Origin: Dehalobacter sp. DCA
GTDB taxonomy: Bacteria > Bacillota > Desulfitobacteriia > Desulfitobacteriales > Syntrophobotulaceae
DNA length: 64,000 bases
Reading direction: 5' to 3'
NCBI RefSeq assembly: GCF_000305775.1
Contig: NC_018866.1
Location: forward strand, 806,001-870,000
Shown here piece after piece: positions 45,050 through 54,776 of the stretch. The translations under genes were made by a program, and so were the position numbers. Position 1 is the first letter of the stretch; every line of letters starts with the position of its first letter. The notes under the pieces are model-generated. The model saw only the letters and a list, made by a program, of their open reading frames with translations, was not told the origin of the DNA and made no database searches.

Positions 45050-45874
45050 TTAGGTCAGCTTGTTTAAGACCTCTTCCTTCATAGAAAAAGAATGTTTGTC
45101 GGAAGGAAACGCTGTGTCTTTGACTTCCGCGCAATATTTTTGCACAGCATCAACAATTAGAGGTTCAATCATTGCGTATTGTTTGACGAAGGTCGGTACA
45201 GTCTTGTCTGAAGCGCCAATCATGTCATGAATAACCAGGACCTGGCCGTCGCAATGATTCCCGGCACCGATGCCAATGGTCGGCACGGATATCGACTGTG
45301 TGATCTTTGCCGCGAGTAGCGCCGGTATTGCTTCCAGGACCAGCATAAAAACACCGGCTTGAGCCAGCATTCCGGCATCACGCAAAAGTTTGGAAGCGCT
45401 GTGTATTTCTGTTCCCTGGACCTTATATCCGCCCAGCAGGCCGGCCGTTTGAGGCGTCAAACCAATGTGGCCAACAACAGGAATCCCGGCTTTGGTCAGA
45501 AAGCTGATAATCTCGCGGTATTCCTCCCCGCCCTCGAGTTTAACAGCGTCGGCTCCCCCCTCCTGCATCAGCCTTCCGGCATTGCGCAACGCATCTTCAG
45601 GCCTCGCATAGGTCAGATAAGGCATATCCACAATCATGAAAGTACTTGGAGCACCCCGGCGAACAGCTTTGGCATGATGCAGCATATCCTCCATTGTCAC
45701 TGGAACGGTTGAGTCATATCCTAAGACGACCATCCCAAGCGAATCACCCACAAGGATTACATCGACACCGGCTTTTTCAATGATTCGTGCCGTCGGAAAA
45801 TCATAGGCTGTCAGCATCGTGATCTTGTTTTCCTGTTCGCTCATCTTTTTGAAATCTGGAATCATTTTTTTCAT
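45050..45874 (-). CDS. panB: 3-methyl-2-oxobutanoate hydroxymethyltransferase
   Basis: 274 residues, first step of pantothenate synthesis (ketopantoate from 2-oxoisovalerate). VDVILVGDSLGMVVLGY (Mg site), MPYLTYARPEDALRNA, VGHIGLTPQTAGLLGGYKVQG (in part HIGLTPQTAGLLGGY) and VLEAIPALLAAKIT with the active-site Glu, GIGAGNHCDGQVLVIHD. panC and panD are not adjacent. The start ATG has only a weak upstream GGAG. Confidence 0.96.
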   Translation of the reverse strand: MKKMIPDFKKMSEQENKITMLTAYDFPTARIIEKAGVDVILVGDSLGMVVLGYDSTVPVTMEDMLHHAKAVRRGAPSTFMIVDMPYLTYARPEDALRNAGRLMQEGGADAVKLEGGEEYREIISFLTKAGIPVVGHIGLTPQTAGLLGGYKVQGTEIHSASKLLRDAGMLAQAGVFMLVLEAIPALLAAKITQSISVPTIGIGAGNHCDGQVLVIHDMIGASDKTVPTFVKQYAMIEPLIVDAVQKYCAEVKDTAFPSDKHSFSMKEEVLNKLT

Positions 45875-45991
45875 CGTGATCGCCTTCTCCCTAAACCTTT
45901 TTTATTTCAAACTTTGTCTGAGCTTTTAAGTCATAAGTTATATGGGCCAAGCATATGGTGTACAGAAATTGGAGAAAAGGGAGGCTGCCGT

Positions 45992-46360
45992 ATGTCAAAA
46001 CCGTTTCAGCTGTCGTTAGTTACCAAAGGTATAGCGCTGGCCATTGTTATCTCATTTCTGCTGACCGTTGTTCTGAGTCTGGTCTACTTCTTTACTTCGG
46101 TGCAGGAATCTTTCCTTTACTCGCTGCTCGCTGCCGGAATTGGCGTACTCATCGCCAGTTTTTACATTGCGTATCAATCCGGAGCAAGAGGACTTCTGTA
46201 CGGACTGGCTGTTGGAATCGGTTTTTTTGTGGTCACCCTATTGATTTATTACATTTTCTATGCGGGTGATCCTTCTTGGAAAATACTGCTCAAGAAAGTC
46301 CTGATTAGTCCCATAGCGGGTGTGATCGGTGGGAGTGTCGGAGCCGTGATGAAGAAATGA
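45992..46360 (+). CDS. TIGR04086 family membrane protein
   Basis: 122 residues, four membrane helices: residues 10-32, 38-58, 66-86 and 98-115, ending IAGVIGGSVGAVMKK. Family members are small clostridial membrane proteins of unknown role. GGGAGG precedes the ATG at 45992 by 7 bases; an in-frame start at 45914 is not supported. A terminator follows at 46514. Confidence 0.75.
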   Translation: MSKPFQLSLVTKGIALAIVISFLLTVVLSLVYFFTSVQESFLYSLLAAGIGVLIASFYIAYQSGARGLLYGLAVGIGFFVVTLLIYYIFYAGDPSWKILLKKVLISPIAGVIGGSVGAVMKK

Positions 46361-46513
46361 CGCGGTCCATGTAGTGCGTTAAACCGCTCTCCTGAACTAT
46401 TCACCCTCCAGAACATGCTGTTGGGTGAAAAAACGGGACAAGTACGGCTGTTTCCCACTATACTGCTGGGTGTATACTCCTTATCCCTTTCCACCTAGGC
46501 CCTTGGCCTATCG

Positions 46514-46535
46514 CCCCCAGCTGGGGGTTTTCTTT
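46514..46535 (+). terminator. intrinsic terminator
   Basis: CCCCCAGCTGGGGG palindrome followed by TTTTC and a run of T. It lies just beyond the end of the minus-strand FtsA-like gene, and 150 bases after the TIGR04086 stop. Confidence 0.65.
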
Positions 46536-46538
46536 TTT

Positions 46539-48680
46539 TTATCTGGCGAGCGCAAATTTGTTGATCCAGTTGACAATAATACGGTCTCCCTGATTCAGCT
46601 CGGTCGTAAAATGAGCTTCACTGCCATTGACCTGCATTTCCAGTTTTCCGCCCGAAATTGAGTTTTCAGCAAGATTTATATACGGAAATAGTTCCGACAA
46701 AATGGGTTTGCGCGAAAAACCTTCCACTCTGATTTCCATACCGTCTTCGATAGGCTCATCTTCCTGAATGACCCTTCCTTTGCAGTAGATCTTTGCTTCA
46801 AGCGGCGGTAAATTGAACGCTTCTCCGTTAACCGTAAAAATCATCGGTTCGGCTTCCAGCGCCAAATCCCTGATCAATATTTTTTTCTCAAGAATATCGA
46901 TACGGTCGTTGTTATTAATAACACAATCGATGGTTACAGCGTAACCATTGACGATAATCTCCAGATCCGATACCAGTTCCCGGGGCTGGTTGTTGACTTT
47001 GATTTTCTTTTTGTTTATTTTATTGATATTAATGCCTTTCATGGCCAGTAAATCATAGAGCGTTTCATTCATTTTTACAAGCAGGCTGCAGCCATCCTCA
47101 AGCCAGTCTTCTTCATCTGCCGGTTTACTGTTCAGATAGATGAACGGATTGAATTCCTCTTCCTTGCCATCCCAGATAATCTTCTTCACTGCGGGCCGGG
47201 AAATGACATCTTTGACCTGCGCTTTGGCATCTACTCCGGAATGCCCCGGCATAAAGGTGACCACGTCACCCTGACTAAGCCTCTGATCCAGCTTAGCCGA
47301 CTGGCCATTGACTGTAATCACCGCTGGACTTCCCAACTCTCCTTTAATAACCTGAATCTCACCGTTTAGCTTATAGATCAGCGCCGATCCCGGACGTCCA
47401 AAAAACGTTTTCGGCTGGATGCCTGCTGCGAGAAGCCCTTCCGCCACCGTAGCAAGCTGCAGTTCAAACAACGGAATATTCGTGTTATTTACATTGACTG
47501 CATAATAATGGAGACCTCTATTATCCAGCGCGGAAATTGCAATTCCTATCGGCGTAATGACATCCGAACCAAATAAATTTTCTTCCTGGCCGGAGACCGC
47601 GGACAACCTTTCCCGGACTTGAATGCCGATTCTACCCCGGGAAAGATTAATCACCTTTGACAAAATATCTCCCATCAAGGGAGTAAGGCTACCTCCCCCG
47701 ACCATGATCACAGCCTGGGGTGAACAGCTGTTATTCAGCAGCAGGATTTCTCCGCCGATCCTTTCGGCAATCACCTGAACGGTCGGTTTAATGACATCCA
47801 GAATTTCCTGACGTGTGACAGAGGACCTGGCTCCGAAGAAATTGACGATGTCAATCAGGCTGTTTGGATTTGGATCGTTCCCGTTCAGCTGTTTTTTAAT
47901 CCTTTCGCCTTCCTGAAAATCGACCAGATAATTGGAACAGATTGCTTCTGTGACCTCATCGCCGGCCATGGGCACCATTCCATAGGCAAAGAAAGTGCCT
48001 TCCTTGGTAAATGCAATATCTGCAGTCCCTGCCCCGATATCCACGAGGGCCAGATTCAGTCTTCTCATATCTCCGGGAATTGCGGCCAGTCCGGCGGCAA
48101 TCGGTTCCAGCGTCAAACTGGCCATCTCAAGCCCCGCCCTTGCTAAAACTGCAATAAGGCCATCGACAACCGTTCTCGGTAAAAACGAAGAAATAACCGT
48201 GATTTCTGCTTTTTTCCCCCTCTGTCCGACCAGCGTTGTAATCTGCTGGTCTTCGAGCAGCTGCTTCACCGTACTGTATCCGACACAGTAGAATAGGATA
48301 TTATCTGTCTCTTCAGCTGAGATTTTCTTCATGGCCTTTTGGACAGCTTCCATTTCCATGGCCAGGACTTCTTCCTGTTCCCAGTGTGTCGGCAGAACTT
48401 CCTCTCTCGTGACCGTCGCTGTTTCGGTACAAAGCGCCCTGCCTGCTGCAGCCACAGCCACTTTTGTCAATTTGCAGTTTAGTTTATGCTCAAGTTCATG
48501 CTTTACAAATGACACGGCTTTAGCGACTTCGTTCACATCGTGAACCTGTCCGTCATACATCGCTCTTTGCGTATGTTCGATCCGCGCACTGGCTATGACT
48601 TCATATCCCGATTCACTCTTTTGCGCCACAAGTCCAATAACGACTCTGGTGCCGATATCAAGGGCAAAAACAGTCTCCAC
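46539..48680 (-). CDS. FtsA-like actin-fold ATPase with tandem beta-grasp-like repeats
   Basis: About 713 residues, nearly twice the FtsA length. Residues 1-340 are FtsA/MreB-like: phosphate-1 VFALDIGTR, LALVDIGAGTADIAF (phosphate-2), VIMVGGGSLTPLM (adenosine site), with a 1C-like insert near 80-170. From about 430 to the end come at least three repeats of the type VNG...L..GD.I.V (TVNGQSAKL then SQGDVVTFMP; FTVNGEAFNLPP then IEDGMEIRVEG; MQVNGSEAHF then NQGDRIIVNW) that resemble ThiS/TGS beta-grasp units. The GTG at 48680 has AGGTGG upstream; an earlier GTG does not. No FtsZ neighbour. Function unknown. Confidence 0.75.
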   Translation of the reverse strand: METVFALDIGTRVVIGLVAQKSESGYEVIASARIEHTQRAMYDGQVHDVNEVAKAVSFVKHELEHKLNCKLTKVAVAAAGRALCTETATVTREEVLPTHWEQEEVLAMEMEAVQKAMKKISAEETDNILFYCVGYSTVKQLLEDQQITTLVGQRGKKAEITVISSFLPRTVVDGLIAVLARAGLEMASLTLEPIAAGLAAIPGDMRRLNLALVDIGAGTADIAFTKEGTFFAYGMVPMAGDEVTEAICSNYLVDFQEGERIKKQLNGNDPNPNSLIDIVNFFGARSSVTRQEILDVIKPTVQVIAERIGGEILLLNNSCSPQAVIMVGGGSLTPLMGDILSKVINLSRGRIGIQVRERLSAVSGQEENLFGSDVITPIGIAISALDNRGLHYYAVNVNNTNIPLFELQLATVAEGLLAAGIQPKTFFGRPGSALIYKLNGEIQVIKGELGSPAVITVNGQSAKLDQRLSQGDVVTFMPGHSGVDAKAQVKDVISRPAVKKIIWDGKEEEFNPFIYLNSKPADEEDWLEDGCSLLVKMNETLYDLLAMKGININKINKKKIKVNNQPRELVSDLEIIVNGYAVTIDCVINNNDRIDILEKKILIRDLALEAEPMIFTVNGEAFNLPPLEAKIYCKGRVIQEDEPIEDGMEIRVEGFSRKPILSELFPYINLAENSISGGKLEMQVNGSEAHFTTELNQGDRIIVNWINKFALAR

Positions 48681-48711
48681 TTCTCTTCCCACCTCACAAA
48701 GTTATATATCG

Positions 48712-49680
48712 TTAAATAGCCAGCTCGTTAGCCAGCTCATAGAGTTTACGGTTAAACATTTTCTTTTCCTTAAAAGCAAGTTCCAATGGCCTGTCCACAA
48801 TCTCATTTTGAAAATGAGAGATCATCACCTCAGATTTTCCCTCCATCAGTGCCTCAATGGCCTTGCCGCCCATCATTGCTCCGAGCAAAGAATCGGCTGC
48901 CGAGGGTGCTCCTCCGCGTTGAATGTGGCCGAGAATCGTCACTCGGTTTTCCAATCCGGAATATTTCTTTAAGCCTGAAGCAATTTCACGGATATCCCCT
49001 GCTCCTTCAGCACAAATAATAATACTGTGATTTTTTCCTCTCCGATATCCCCGCAGCAGTTTCTCACTAATTTCCTGAAGATCAAAAGGGATTTCGGGCG
49101 TCAGGATCGATTCGGCACCAATCGCGAGTCCTGAGTGGAGGGCAATATCCCCGCAGTTTCTGCCCATGACTTCGACAAGAAAAGTCCGTTCATGGGACGA
49201 AGCGGTGTCTCTTAATTTGCTTACAGCCTCGACAACGGTGTTCACCGCCGTGTCAAAGCCAATCGTTGAATCTGTTCCAGCAATGTCATTGTCAATCGTA
49301 CCGGGCACGCCAATGACTTTGATACCCAATTCAGCAAGTTTTTTTGCTCCGCGGTAAGAACCGTCTCCGCCAATGACCACGAGCGCTTCGATTCCTTTGG
49401 CCTTTAGCTGGTCCGCGGCCAGACGTTGGCCTTCAGCCGTAAACATTTCTTCACATCTGGCAGTTTTCAGAACCGTTCCGCCGCGATGCACAATATCTGC
49501 AACTGAGCCCAGCTCCATTTCTTTTATTTCACCGCGCAGAAGCCCATCATAACCATGGAAAACCCCATATACCCGGAGATCATGGTAAATGCCCTTACGA
49601 ACAATCGCCCGTATCGCGGTGTTCATTCCGGGAGCATCCCCTCCGCTGGTTAAAACTGCAACCTTGCTATCCGCGCCCAT
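48712..49680 (-). CDS. pfkA: ATP-dependent 6-phosphofructokinase
   Basis: About 322 residues. SGGDAPGMN (ATP loop), VIGGDGSYRGAKKLAE with GDGS (ATP-type; PPi enzymes have GDD), PGTIDNDIAGTDSTIGFDTA with the catalytic Asp in TIDND, and EVMGRNCGDIAL. AAAGGAGAG precedes the ATG at 49680; an in-frame ATG at 49728 lies inside the upstream DnaA-like gene. The start overlaps that gene by 14 bases. Confidence 0.96.
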   Translation of the reverse strand: MGADSKVAVLTSGGDAPGMNTAIRAIVRKGIYHDLRVYGVFHGYDGLLRGEIKEMELGSVADIVHRGGTVLKTARCEEMFTAEGQRLAADQLKAKGIEALVVIGGDGSYRGAKKLAELGIKVIGVPGTIDNDIAGTDSTIGFDTAVNTVVEAVSKLRDTASSHERTFLVEVMGRNCGDIALHSGLAIGAESILTPEIPFDLQEISEKLLRGYRRGKNHSIIICAEGAGDIREIASGLKKYSGLENRVTILGHIQRGGAPSAADSLLGAMMGGKAIEALMEGKSEVMISHFQNEIVDRPLELAFKEKKMFNRKLYELANELAI

Positions 49681-50641
49681 AAGATCTCTCCTTTTCAGCA
49701 TTATACAGTTTTTTACATAAAGTTTCAAACAACACCTGTTTTCTCTCCCGTATCTTTTCAGACTGATTTGTCAGACTTCCGGTGTTTTTTCGAAAATAGG
49801 ACGCAATATCGCGATAGGGGTACTGAAATATCTCATGCAGCAGGAGATACACCATCTGCCTTGCTTCCACAACCTCCCTTTTTTTTGTACTGCCCAGGAC
49901 TTTGTCTTTATCCAAACCGCAGCATTCACAAACGATAGAAACGACGAGATCGGCCTGTTCTCCGATGCCGGGAAGGTGAAATAATTTTTCGGACTGAGGT
50001 ACATGGATTTTCTCCTCCGCAAAGTTTGCCGGCTGAATGTCTTTTTTTAGCTGTTCAGCGATCTTTACAGCCTGCTTCATATTTTTAATTCCGGAAAGCA
50101 GCGCCGGCTGGCATGGCCGGATCTCCTGAAACAAATCTCCGGTAAGACGATACGCGATGAAATGCTCGAGCTCCTCGGCTGCCGGGTCCTTCAAATAAAG
50201 GAAAAATCCGCTTTTAAGCCTTGATGCAAACCGCTGGTTCAAAAAGTCAAAGTTGGGTGTACTGCCCTGATATGTAATGACCGTCTTTCCGCCTTGTGCC
50301 AGAATGGTATCTACGGTATGGAACAGTTCTTCAAGCGTTTTCTTCTTTCCTTGCAGCACATTAATATTATCAAGCAGGAAAAGGTCATTGGAACGCACAG
50401 AGCGGCGAAAGCTGTTAAGGCTGCCATTTTGGGCCGCAAACGCAAATTTCTTTGAGAATTTATCCGCATCGATCAGGACAATCCTCACCTTTTGCGGCTT
50501 CATCTTTTGCAGGATACAATTCAGTAGCTGGGTCTTGCCCAGTCCTTCCTGGCCGGCAATTATCGTAACCGGGGGCGCCTTTTGTACTTCATAATTCTCT
50601 ATGTATTGAAAAGCTAATTGGTTGAACTGGCTGATAAACAC
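49667..50641 (-). CDS. DnaA paralogue (AAA+ and DnaA domain IV)
   Basis: 324 residues; chromosomal DnaA has about 450. AAA+ half: VTIIAGQEGLGKTQLLNCI (Walker A), NDLFLLDNINVLQGKKKTLEELFHTVDTI (Walker B LLDN), GKTVITYQGSTPNFDFL (sensor-1 like). The last 90 residues align to DnaA domain IV (VVSIVCECCGLDKDKVL, VVEARQMVYLLLHEIFQYPYRDIA). The GGRDHTTV loop that reads DnaA boxes is replaced by RKNTGSLTN, so DNA recognition differs. GTG start. Domain I/II are absent. Might regulate initiation or be a loading factor; unknown. Confidence 0.75.
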   Translation of the reverse strand: MFISQFNQLAFQYIENYEVQKAPPVTIIAGQEGLGKTQLLNCILQKMKPQKVRIVLIDADKFSKKFAFAAQNGSLNSFRRSVRSNDLFLLDNINVLQGKKKTLEELFHTVDTILAQGGKTVITYQGSTPNFDFLNQRFASRLKSGFFLYLKDPAAEELEHFIAYRLTGDLFQEIRPCQPALLSGIKNMKQAVKIAEQLKKDIQPANFAEEKIHVPQSEKLFHLPGIGEQADLVVSIVCECCGLDKDKVLGSTKKREVVEARQMVYLLLHEIFQYPYRDIASYFRKNTGSLTNQSEKIRERKQVLFETLCKKLYNAEKERSYGRG

Positions 50642-50771
50642 TGTTTAGAATACCCCCTGCGAGAAAACTTACTCACCAATTTTTTATGTTAATGTCATGG
50701 AGGGCCACAGTTCCGCTGTGGGCGGAGCAGGATAGCTAACATAATTCGGCAACACGGTACCAGGGAAGAAT

Positions 50772-50800
50772 AAGGGTTAAGGAATATATCCCTAACCCTT
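50772..50800 (-). terminator. hairpin beyond glnA
   Basis: AAGGGTTA-GGA/TCC-TAACCCTT with one bulge, 48 bases after the glnA stop. The T run on the minus strand is weak (TTATTCTT), so read-through may occur. Confidence 0.55.
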
Positions 50801-50847
50801 GCCTAGGTTGACAATTTTAGCCATCTATCATTACACGTGCTCTGCGG

Positions 50848-52176
50848 CTAATATATTTCGAGATATCTGTCGATTTCCCATTTATGCACGGCGATACGAA
50901 AGCTGTCATATTCTTCGGTCTTTGCTGCAACAAATCGGGAATAGATGTGCTCGCCAAGGGCATCTTTGATGACTTCATCATTGCTTAATAGCGTTAAAGC
51001 CTCTTTGAGATCTCCGGGAAGCGAGTCAATCCCCATCTCTTTTCTTTGCCTGTCATCCATGGCAAAAATATTCAAATCAACAGCTTCGGGCGGGTTAAGT
51101 TTCCGTTTGATCCCATCCAGTCCGGCCTTAATCTGGACCGCTAAAGCCAGATAAGGATTGCAGGAAGGATCCGGGCTTCTTAATTCAATACGGGTTGAAG
51201 AACCCCTCTTGGCCGGAATACGTATCAGCGGACTCCGGTTGCGGCCCGACCAGGCAATATAACAGGGTGCTTCATAGCCCGGAACGAGCCTTTTATACGA
51301 ATTGACCGTAGGATTGGTGATCGCTGTGAAAGCCTTGGCATGCTCCATAATGCCGGCAATATAATGATACGCTTCGCTCGAAAGGTTCATCGGTCCTTCC
51401 TGATCATAGAAAATGTTTTTGCCATTTTTGAATAAGGACTGGTTGACATGCATTCCGGAACCATTGATCCCAAAGATCGGTTTCGGCATAAATGTCGCAT
51501 GCAGTCCGTGCCGCTGGGCAATCGTCCGGACGACAAATCTGAAGGTGACCATTTTATCAGCCATTTCCAAGGCATCGGCATATTTAAAGTCAATCTCATG
51601 CTGTCCGGGAGCAACTTCATGATGGGAGGCTTCAATTTCAAAATTCATCTGTTCCAGCGCCAGAACCATATCTCTTCTGGCGCTCTCCCCTAAATCAACC
51701 GGTGTCATGTCAAAATAACCGGCTTTATCATGGGTAATCAGGGTCGGTCTGCCCTCAGTGTCGACATGGAACAGGAAAAATTCCAGCTCCGGTCCTATGT
51801 AGCATTTGAAACCCATTTCTGAGGCTTCTGCCAGTACTTTTTTAAGTGTATTGCGGGGGCAACCGTTGAATGGCGTCCCGTCAGGATTATAGACATCACA
51901 GATGAGTCTCGCTACCCCGCCTTCAGCAGGCCTCCACGGGAAGACGACAAATGTGTCAGGGTCGGGTCTCAGGTACATGTCCGACTCCTCAATACGCACA
52001 AAGCCTTCAATGGAAGAACCGTCAAACATCATTTCTCCGTCCAGGGCTTTCTCAAGTTGTTCTACCGGAATAGAGACATTCTTTAATACTCCGAAAATAT
52101 CGGTAAACTGAAGTCTCATGAATTTTACGCCCTTTTCATACGCCTCTCGCAAGACATCTTCTTTCGTATAATTCAA
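50848..52176 (-). CDS. glnA: type I glutamine synthetase
   Basis: 442 residues, the shorter GSI-alpha form without an adenylylation tyrosine loop. Motifs include [19 protein letters not shown] (in part FDGSSIEGF), [48 protein letters not shown] split, and [14 protein letters not shown]. Makes glutamine from glutamate and ammonium. Single gene; no glnR neighbour is seen. Confidence 0.97.
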   Translation of the reverse strand: MNYTKEDVLREAYEKGVKFMRLQFTDIFGVLKNVSIPVEQLEKALDGEMMFDGSSIEGFVRIEESDMYLRPDPDTFVVFPWRPAEGGVARLICDVYNPDGTPFNGCPRNTLKKVLAEASEMGFKCYIGPELEFFLFHVDTEGRPTLITHDKAGYFDMTPVDLGESARRDMVLALEQMNFEIEASHHEVAPGQHEIDFKYADALEMADKMVTFRFVVRTIAQRHGLHATFMPKPIFGINGSGMHVNQSLFKNGKNIFYDQEGPMNLSSEAYHYIAGIMEHAKAFTAITNPTVNSYKRLVPGYEAPCYIAWSGRNRSPLIRIPAKRGSSTRIELRSPDPSCNPYLALAVQIKAGLDGIKRKLNPPEAVDLNIFAMDDRQRKEMGIDSLPGDLKEALTLLSNDEVIKDALGEHIYSRFVAAKTEEYDSFRIAVHKWEIDRYLEIY

Positions 52177-52254
52177 TTCTCAGCGCTCCCTTCAATTGTT
52201 TAAAATTTTTACTTCTACAGTGCCATGTTAACCATAAATCTTATATTTAAAATT

Positions 52255-52788
52255 TTATGGTTGACATGGTTCTAAATACTTTTTCAATGCTGGGTGAATA
52301 TATAACAACTGACGGCTTTCCGTAACCGCAGAAAATCTTTGAATATCCTTCCCGTCAAATTGCTGGGAAAAGAACAGTTTAATCGTCGTCCTTTCGTCGT
52401 TTGTCCGCAATTCCACCTTATCAGGATAAAATAAGTAATTATACAGTTCATCGCGCCAGCTAAGCTGTAAATTTCCTGTGGAGATTCTGATAATGCCAAA
52501 TCTTTCCACACGGATGTCCTCTATTCCGGAGAAACCCTGGGTGATATTCTCAGCTTCCACCGCCATCTGACCGGACTTAAATTTCAGGGACAGGATATGC
52601 TCAAGAATAAACCTGGCCGGCAAGGAGATTTCCTCTATCATCATCGCATACGCTTTGATTTCATCTTCCCACTGGCGAATTTTTTCGGCATAAGCCGATT
52701 TGATCTCCGTTAAATTTTGGGTTTCTTTTTCTAAGAGACAATAAATCCGTTCGAAGCTTTCAAGCAGAACCTGATCATTATGATCCAA
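52255..52788 (-). CDS. hypothetical protein with N-terminal coiled coil
   Basis: 177 residues. The first 60 residues are a coiled coil (NLTEIKSAYAEKIRQWEDE), the rest is predicted alpha/beta with ILEHILSLKFKSGQMAVE and ELYNYLFYPDKVEL. No family recognised. 63 bases downstream of glnA on the same strand, opposite... it is upstream of glnA in transcription order, so glnA may be read from this promoter too. Confidence 0.5.
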   Translation of the reverse strand: MDHNDQVLLESFERIYCLLEKETQNLTEIKSAYAEKIRQWEDEIKAYAMMIEEISLPARFILEHILSLKFKSGQMAVEAENITQGFSGIEDIRVERFGIIRISTGNLQLSWRDELYNYLFYPDKVELRTNDERTTIKLFFSQQFDGKDIQRFSAVTESRQLLYIHPALKKYLEPCQP

Positions 52789-52907
52789 GTGAACATCTCC
52801 ACCTTATTTTGGCTTATAATCTATTCTAACCTATTCCCAATTTTTTTCACAGTCCTTTTTCGGTATATCAGAAAGTATAATTACATTCTGAAAGTTCTAA
52901 GACGATT

Positions 52908-54188
52908 TTACCGATAAAGTCGGGAGGTCTTTTTCTGATATCGGATAGTCTGGGACAAATCCTGAATCAGCAGCTCAATTTCTTTTGTTTCATCCTGCAG
53001 CGACCTGGCGTACACCAGCGCGATCCAGCCGCAGCGCAGCGCTTCCATATTTTTACCTTTCTTCATCAAAAGATTGGCAAGCTTTAACATCGCTTCTCCT
53101 TTCGGCAGTTCCGGCTCGTCATAAAACCTTTTGCCGAGCAGTTTGTACAGATTCTCCTGAAACAAAGTATCCTCATAGCGGATAAGATATGTTAATTCCT
53201 CGCTGATTTCGCCGATCTTGGAGCTGTCACCAAAGAACTGGAAATACTTCAGAGCTTCCAGATACTGTTTTTTCGCCTCCGAGTAGTCCTGTTTCATAAT
53301 CAACAGGATGGCCAGACTGTAATAACGCACAGCAAAGCCGAATTCGCTTCCTTGATGGTATTGAATGGACAACTCAAGGCTGCTGATTGCTTCATCCAGC
53401 AATTTCGAACATTGAAGAAGATTACTTAACATGAAATAACTTTCACTGACTTCAGGATCACGTCCGTTTTTCAAATACATCGCGACAACTCTCTGCTGCA
53501 AAAGCAGGGCTTCCGGCAGCCTGTCTTTTTCAAAGTACAAGAAGACGATATATTGCAGCGCATTAGCCAGAGAAACCTGTTCGCCTAACCTGGCATAGAT
53601 CTTCGCGGCATGATAAAATCTTTTCTGCGCCGCAATTCTCTGCGCCTGACTGTAATATATTTCTCCCAAACAGAGGCTGATCTCTGCCTCCCCACTCAGA
53701 TAACCATGTTTCCGGCAGAGATTCTCGGCATGCAGAAAAGTCTCTTCTGCAGCCTGCCACTCTTTAATTTTTATATAAACCTGGCCCAGATCGGAGTACA
53801 AGGCCGCTAAACGCAGGGATGATGCTTCTCTCGGATAGTCCCTGATAGCCTGCTTATATAAATAAATGGCTTTGGCATTTTTCCCCTGGCTGAAATAAAC
53901 GCTGGCCAATCCGGCCCTGGCTTCAGCAATCCCCTTATTGTTATGCAGCTGTTTGCAGCAGGCCAGTGCCCTTCGGAATCCGGCTTCGGCATCATTCAAT
54001 TTGTTATTTTTCATCTGGACCGCTGCGAGCAAGCGCTGGGAAAAAGCGATAATCACCGGTATTTCCAACGCTTCAGCCTCGATAAGGCTTATCTGCAGAC
54101 TTTTTTCAGCTTCTTCAGTGTTTCCGTCACCCAAGCATTTGATTCCATTTTCCAGATACTTCCTCCATACTTCCAGTGTGGTCTCCAT
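52908..54188 (-). CDS. tetratricopeptide repeat protein
   Basis: 426 residues of TPR repeats, around ten (EEAEKSLQISLIEAEALEIP; DAEAGFRRALACCKQLH; KAIYLYKQAIRDYPREASSL; AEETFLHAENLCRKHGYLSG; EAISSLELSIQYHQGSEF). No catalytic or DNA-binding domain. Similar in architecture to tetratricopeptide scaffolds that follow Rap/XRE regulators, but no HTH is present. Tandem 20-bp repeats lie just upstream of its start. Confidence 0.8.
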   Translation of the reverse strand: METTLEVWRKYLENGIKCLGDGNTEEAEKSLQISLIEAEALEIPVIIAFSQRLLAAVQMKNNKLNDAEAGFRRALACCKQLHNNKGIAEARAGLASVYFSQGKNAKAIYLYKQAIRDYPREASSLRLAALYSDLGQVYIKIKEWQAAEETFLHAENLCRKHGYLSGEAEISLCLGEIYYSQAQRIAAQKRFYHAAKIYARLGEQVSLANALQYIVFLYFEKDRLPEALLLQQRVVAMYLKNGRDPEVSESYFMLSNLLQCSKLLDEAISSLELSIQYHQGSEFGFAVRYYSLAILLIMKQDYSEAKKQYLEALKYFQFFGDSSKIGEISEELTYLIRYEDTLFQENLYKLLGKRFYDEPELPKGEAMLKLANLLMKKGKNMEALRCGWIALVYARSLQDETKEIELLIQDLSQTIRYQKKTSRLYR

Positions 54189-54200
54189 GGTATCCCTCCT

Positions 54201-54260
54201 GAATTTTCTTCAAAATATATGAATTTTCTTCACAATACCTGAATTTTCTTTACAATATAT
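54201..54260. repeat. three tandem 20-bp repeats upstream of the TPR gene
   Basis: Copies at 54201-54220, 54221-54240 and 54241-54260, all beginning GAATTTTCTT and ending in a variable AT-rich tail (AAAATATAT, CACAATACCT, TACAATATAT). It sits 12 bases before the TPR start on the minus strand, so it may contain its promoter or operator. Confidence 0.85.
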
Positions 54261-54381
54261 GAGTTGGGGCAACTTCATTTGGTCTATAATATGCTATACT
54301 GAATCTAAGGGAGCAAACCGGTGCTATGAATGTTTTTGCTCTTGAAAAAATGAAGTAAATCATCCTGCAGGAGGGATTGTA

Positions 54382-54633
54382 ATGAGCACAAAAAGCCCAT
54401 CTTCAAAAAATATTCTCTGGATCATCGCCAAAGTCCTGATTTTCATACTCTGCATTTATCTGGCCTACCTTGTTTTAAAACCGCTGCTCGGCATCATCCT
54501 GAGTATCGGCTTTTGGATTATCAAGGTTGCCGTGGCCATTTCCATTTCTTTATTGGTATTACACCTGCTCCTCAGAATCATTTTCAAGATCGATCTGCTG
54601 GAAATCATTTTTGGGGTCCGCTGGCCAAAATAA
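54382..54633 (+). CDS. small membrane protein of unknown function
   Basis: 83 residues, two to three hydrophobic helices (ILWIIAKVLIFILCIYLAYL, LLGIILSIGFWIIKVAVAIS, ISLLVLHLLLRIIFKI). AGGAGGG lies before the ATG. No family recognised. Ends in its own terminator. Confidence 0.65.
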   Translation: MSTKSPSSKNILWIIAKVLIFILCIYLAYLVLKPLLGIILSIGFWIIKVAVAISISLLVLHLLLRIIFKIDLLEIIFGVRWPK

Positions 54634-54684
54634 TGCCGCCGCGATACACGGTGGATAATATCGGACATTTAATCTTTAAATGCT

Positions 54685-54716
54685 GAAAGGAGGCGTCTTT
54701 ATCGACACCTCCTTTT
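54685..54716 (+). terminator. intrinsic terminator
   Basis: AAAGGAGG-GTC/GAC-CCTCCTTT stem with a T run, about 50 bases after the small membrane gene. Confidence 0.8.
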
Positions 54717-54776
54717 TATATTTAACATGATTTACGGCTCCCCGGAATAAGCATGGTTCTAGGGGGGGGATAAACA

